Origin: an uncultured Prevotella sp. | GTDB taxonomy: Bacteria; Bacteroidota; Bacteroidia; Bacteroidales; Bacteroidaceae | NCBI GenBank assembly: GCA_934229335.1 | Contig: CAKQDQ010000024.1 | Location: forward strand, 1 to 25,797 | Length of the DNA stretch: 25,797 bases | Reading direction: 5' to 3' | Part shown: in pieces, positions 25,340 through 25,797 of the stretch | How the letters are laid out: each line of letters opens with the position of its first letter | How positions within the stretch are numbered: position 1 is the first letter of the stretch | Translations under genes and position numbers: made by a program | The notes under the pieces: generated by a model | Databases searched by the model: none | Told to the model about the DNA's origin: nothing | Seen by the model: the letters and a program-made list of their open reading frames with translations, nothing else

Positions 25340-25633
25340 ATGAACAAGAATAATTACACACCCCACCCTATCGACACGAAAGACGTTTCGCTGCCAAAGG
25401 AGTTGAATGTTTTGGCTGAGGACATAGCCAAGAATGTGCATGAGGTATGGTCTGTAGGACGTTTGAAGGACGGTTGGACGTATGGAGAGGAACGCAACGA
25501 TGCGGAGAAAAAGCATCCGTGCCTTGTGCCTTATGAGAAACTATCAGAAGAAGAGAAGGAATACGACCGCAATACGTCTGTTGAAACTATTAAACTCATT
25601 TTGAAATTGGGTTTCAAGATTACAAGGGACTGA
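25340..25633 (+). CDS. stand-alone RyR-domain protein
   Basis: The ATG at 25340 gives 97 residues; an ATG at 25295 would add 15 residues (MAFLFQYSLTNKING) that do not look like part of the fold. The whole protein is one RyR domain: NVHEVWSVGRLKDGWTYGEE, RNDAEKKHPCLVPYEKLSEE and YDRNTSVETIKLILKLGF. It is closely similar to the C-terminal domain of the 2584-3534 protein (shared GWTYG.ERND, VPY..L, YDR, KLGF). RyR domains are named for the cytosolic repeats of ryanodine receptors and occur in bacteria as small proteins or fused to Rossmann-type domains; their ligand is not firmly known. As the last gene before a strong terminator it may be the soluble sensor or a decoy for the fused copy. The preceding 183 bases (25157-25339) hold only short weak hairpins. 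Confidence 0.85.
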   Translation: MNKNNYTPHPIDTKDVSLPKELNVLAEDIAKNVHEVWSVGRLKDGWTYGEERNDAEKKHPCLVPYEKLSEEEKEYDRNTSVETIKLILKLGFKITRD

Positions 25634-25661
25634 CTCTAATAAGGCTATTACAACAAAAAAG

Positions 25662-25703
25662 CGAGATTTGGGAATAACGAAAACCAAGTCTCGTTTTTTT
25701 TTT
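25662..25703 (+). terminator. strong rho-independent terminator
   Basis: A 10-bp stem (25662-25671 with 25684-25693, one G-U pair) with a 12-base loop is followed directly by ten T (25694-25703). It lies 29 bases after the stop codon of the stand-alone RyR gene and closes the locus. No gene is supported in the remaining 94 bases; an ATG at 25787 is too close to the edge to judge. Confidence 0.9.
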
Positions 25704-25797
25704 GTTTGATAGGTTTTGATGGCTTGCAACATCTCTATTATAAAACGATTAGAAGTTGCGCTCGACACGAATAAGAGTACTAAGATATGGCAAAGTC

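Noticed and set aside
25544..25768. Minus-strand open frame of 74 codons across the end of the RyR gene
   Set aside because: It overlaps a well-supported + strand gene and the terminator; its sequence is low-complexity and antisense to the U tract.
1..25797. CRISPR array, tRNA, rRNA or phage structural genes
   Set aside because: No regularly spaced direct repeats, no cloverleaf or rRNA segments and no phage-type proteins were seen on either strand.

Overview
The window looks like accessory DNA from a member of the Bacteroidales, most likely Prevotellaceae. Reasons: secreted proteins with Bacteroidota-style signal peptides ending in (S/F/A/K)xQ, absence of purine-rich Shine-Dalgarno sites, and fold-back repeats that resemble the intergenic repeats of Bacteroides/Prevotella genomes. 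Every gene I can support is on the + strand. No tRNA, rRNA, CRISPR array or transposase gene was found.

Layout. (A) 1-1928: the end of an M48-type zinc peptidase, a small membrane protein carrying a similar C-terminal zinc ribbon, and a small A+T-rich secreted protein. (B) 2034-6072: a tightly overlapping block of ECF-like sigma factor, a probable anti-sigma protein fused to a C39-like cysteine peptidase and a RyR (ryanodine-receptor repeat) domain, an MscS-type channel, and a cytosolic protein ending in a divergent RyR-like module. (C) 6149-6802: a secreted pre-peptidase C-terminal (PPC) domain protein, followed by a hairpin and a 203-bp nearly palindromic fold-back element (6854-7056). (D) 7088-11013: a second RyR-like protein, an FHA-TM-trypsin protein and a pseudokinase-TM protein. 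(E) 11041-11312: a second, different fold-back element. (F) 11348-13693: an exported TPR-CHAT (caspase-like) protein. (G) 13878-24103: a markedly A+T-rich block with a SIR2-TIR fusion, a STAND NTPase whose exported part carries YD-like repeats and a PDZ-like domain, and two secreted proteins built from the same repeats. (H) 24197-25633: a TIR-Sel1 protein and a stand-alone RyR domain, closed by a strong rho-independent terminator (25662-25703).

How the genes may work together (inference). The locus combines NAD-processing or nucleotide-signalling folds (two TIRs, one SIR2-like), putative ligand-sensing RyR modules (four), a membrane channel, three distinct protease folds (C39-like, trypsin-like, CHAT), a STAND switch and its own sigma/anti-sigma pair. 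The trypsin, the CHAT domain, the PPC domain and the YD/PDZ repeats are all predicted to lie outside the inner membrane, while TIR, SIR2, STAND NTPase, RyR and FHA/pseudokinase modules are predicted to be cytosolic. This fits an envelope-spanning stress-sensing or conflict (defence) system with a proteolytic and NAD-dependent output. The individual domains are known from bacterial conflict systems; I do not recognise this particular assembly as a described system. All functional links are from domain content and gene order only.
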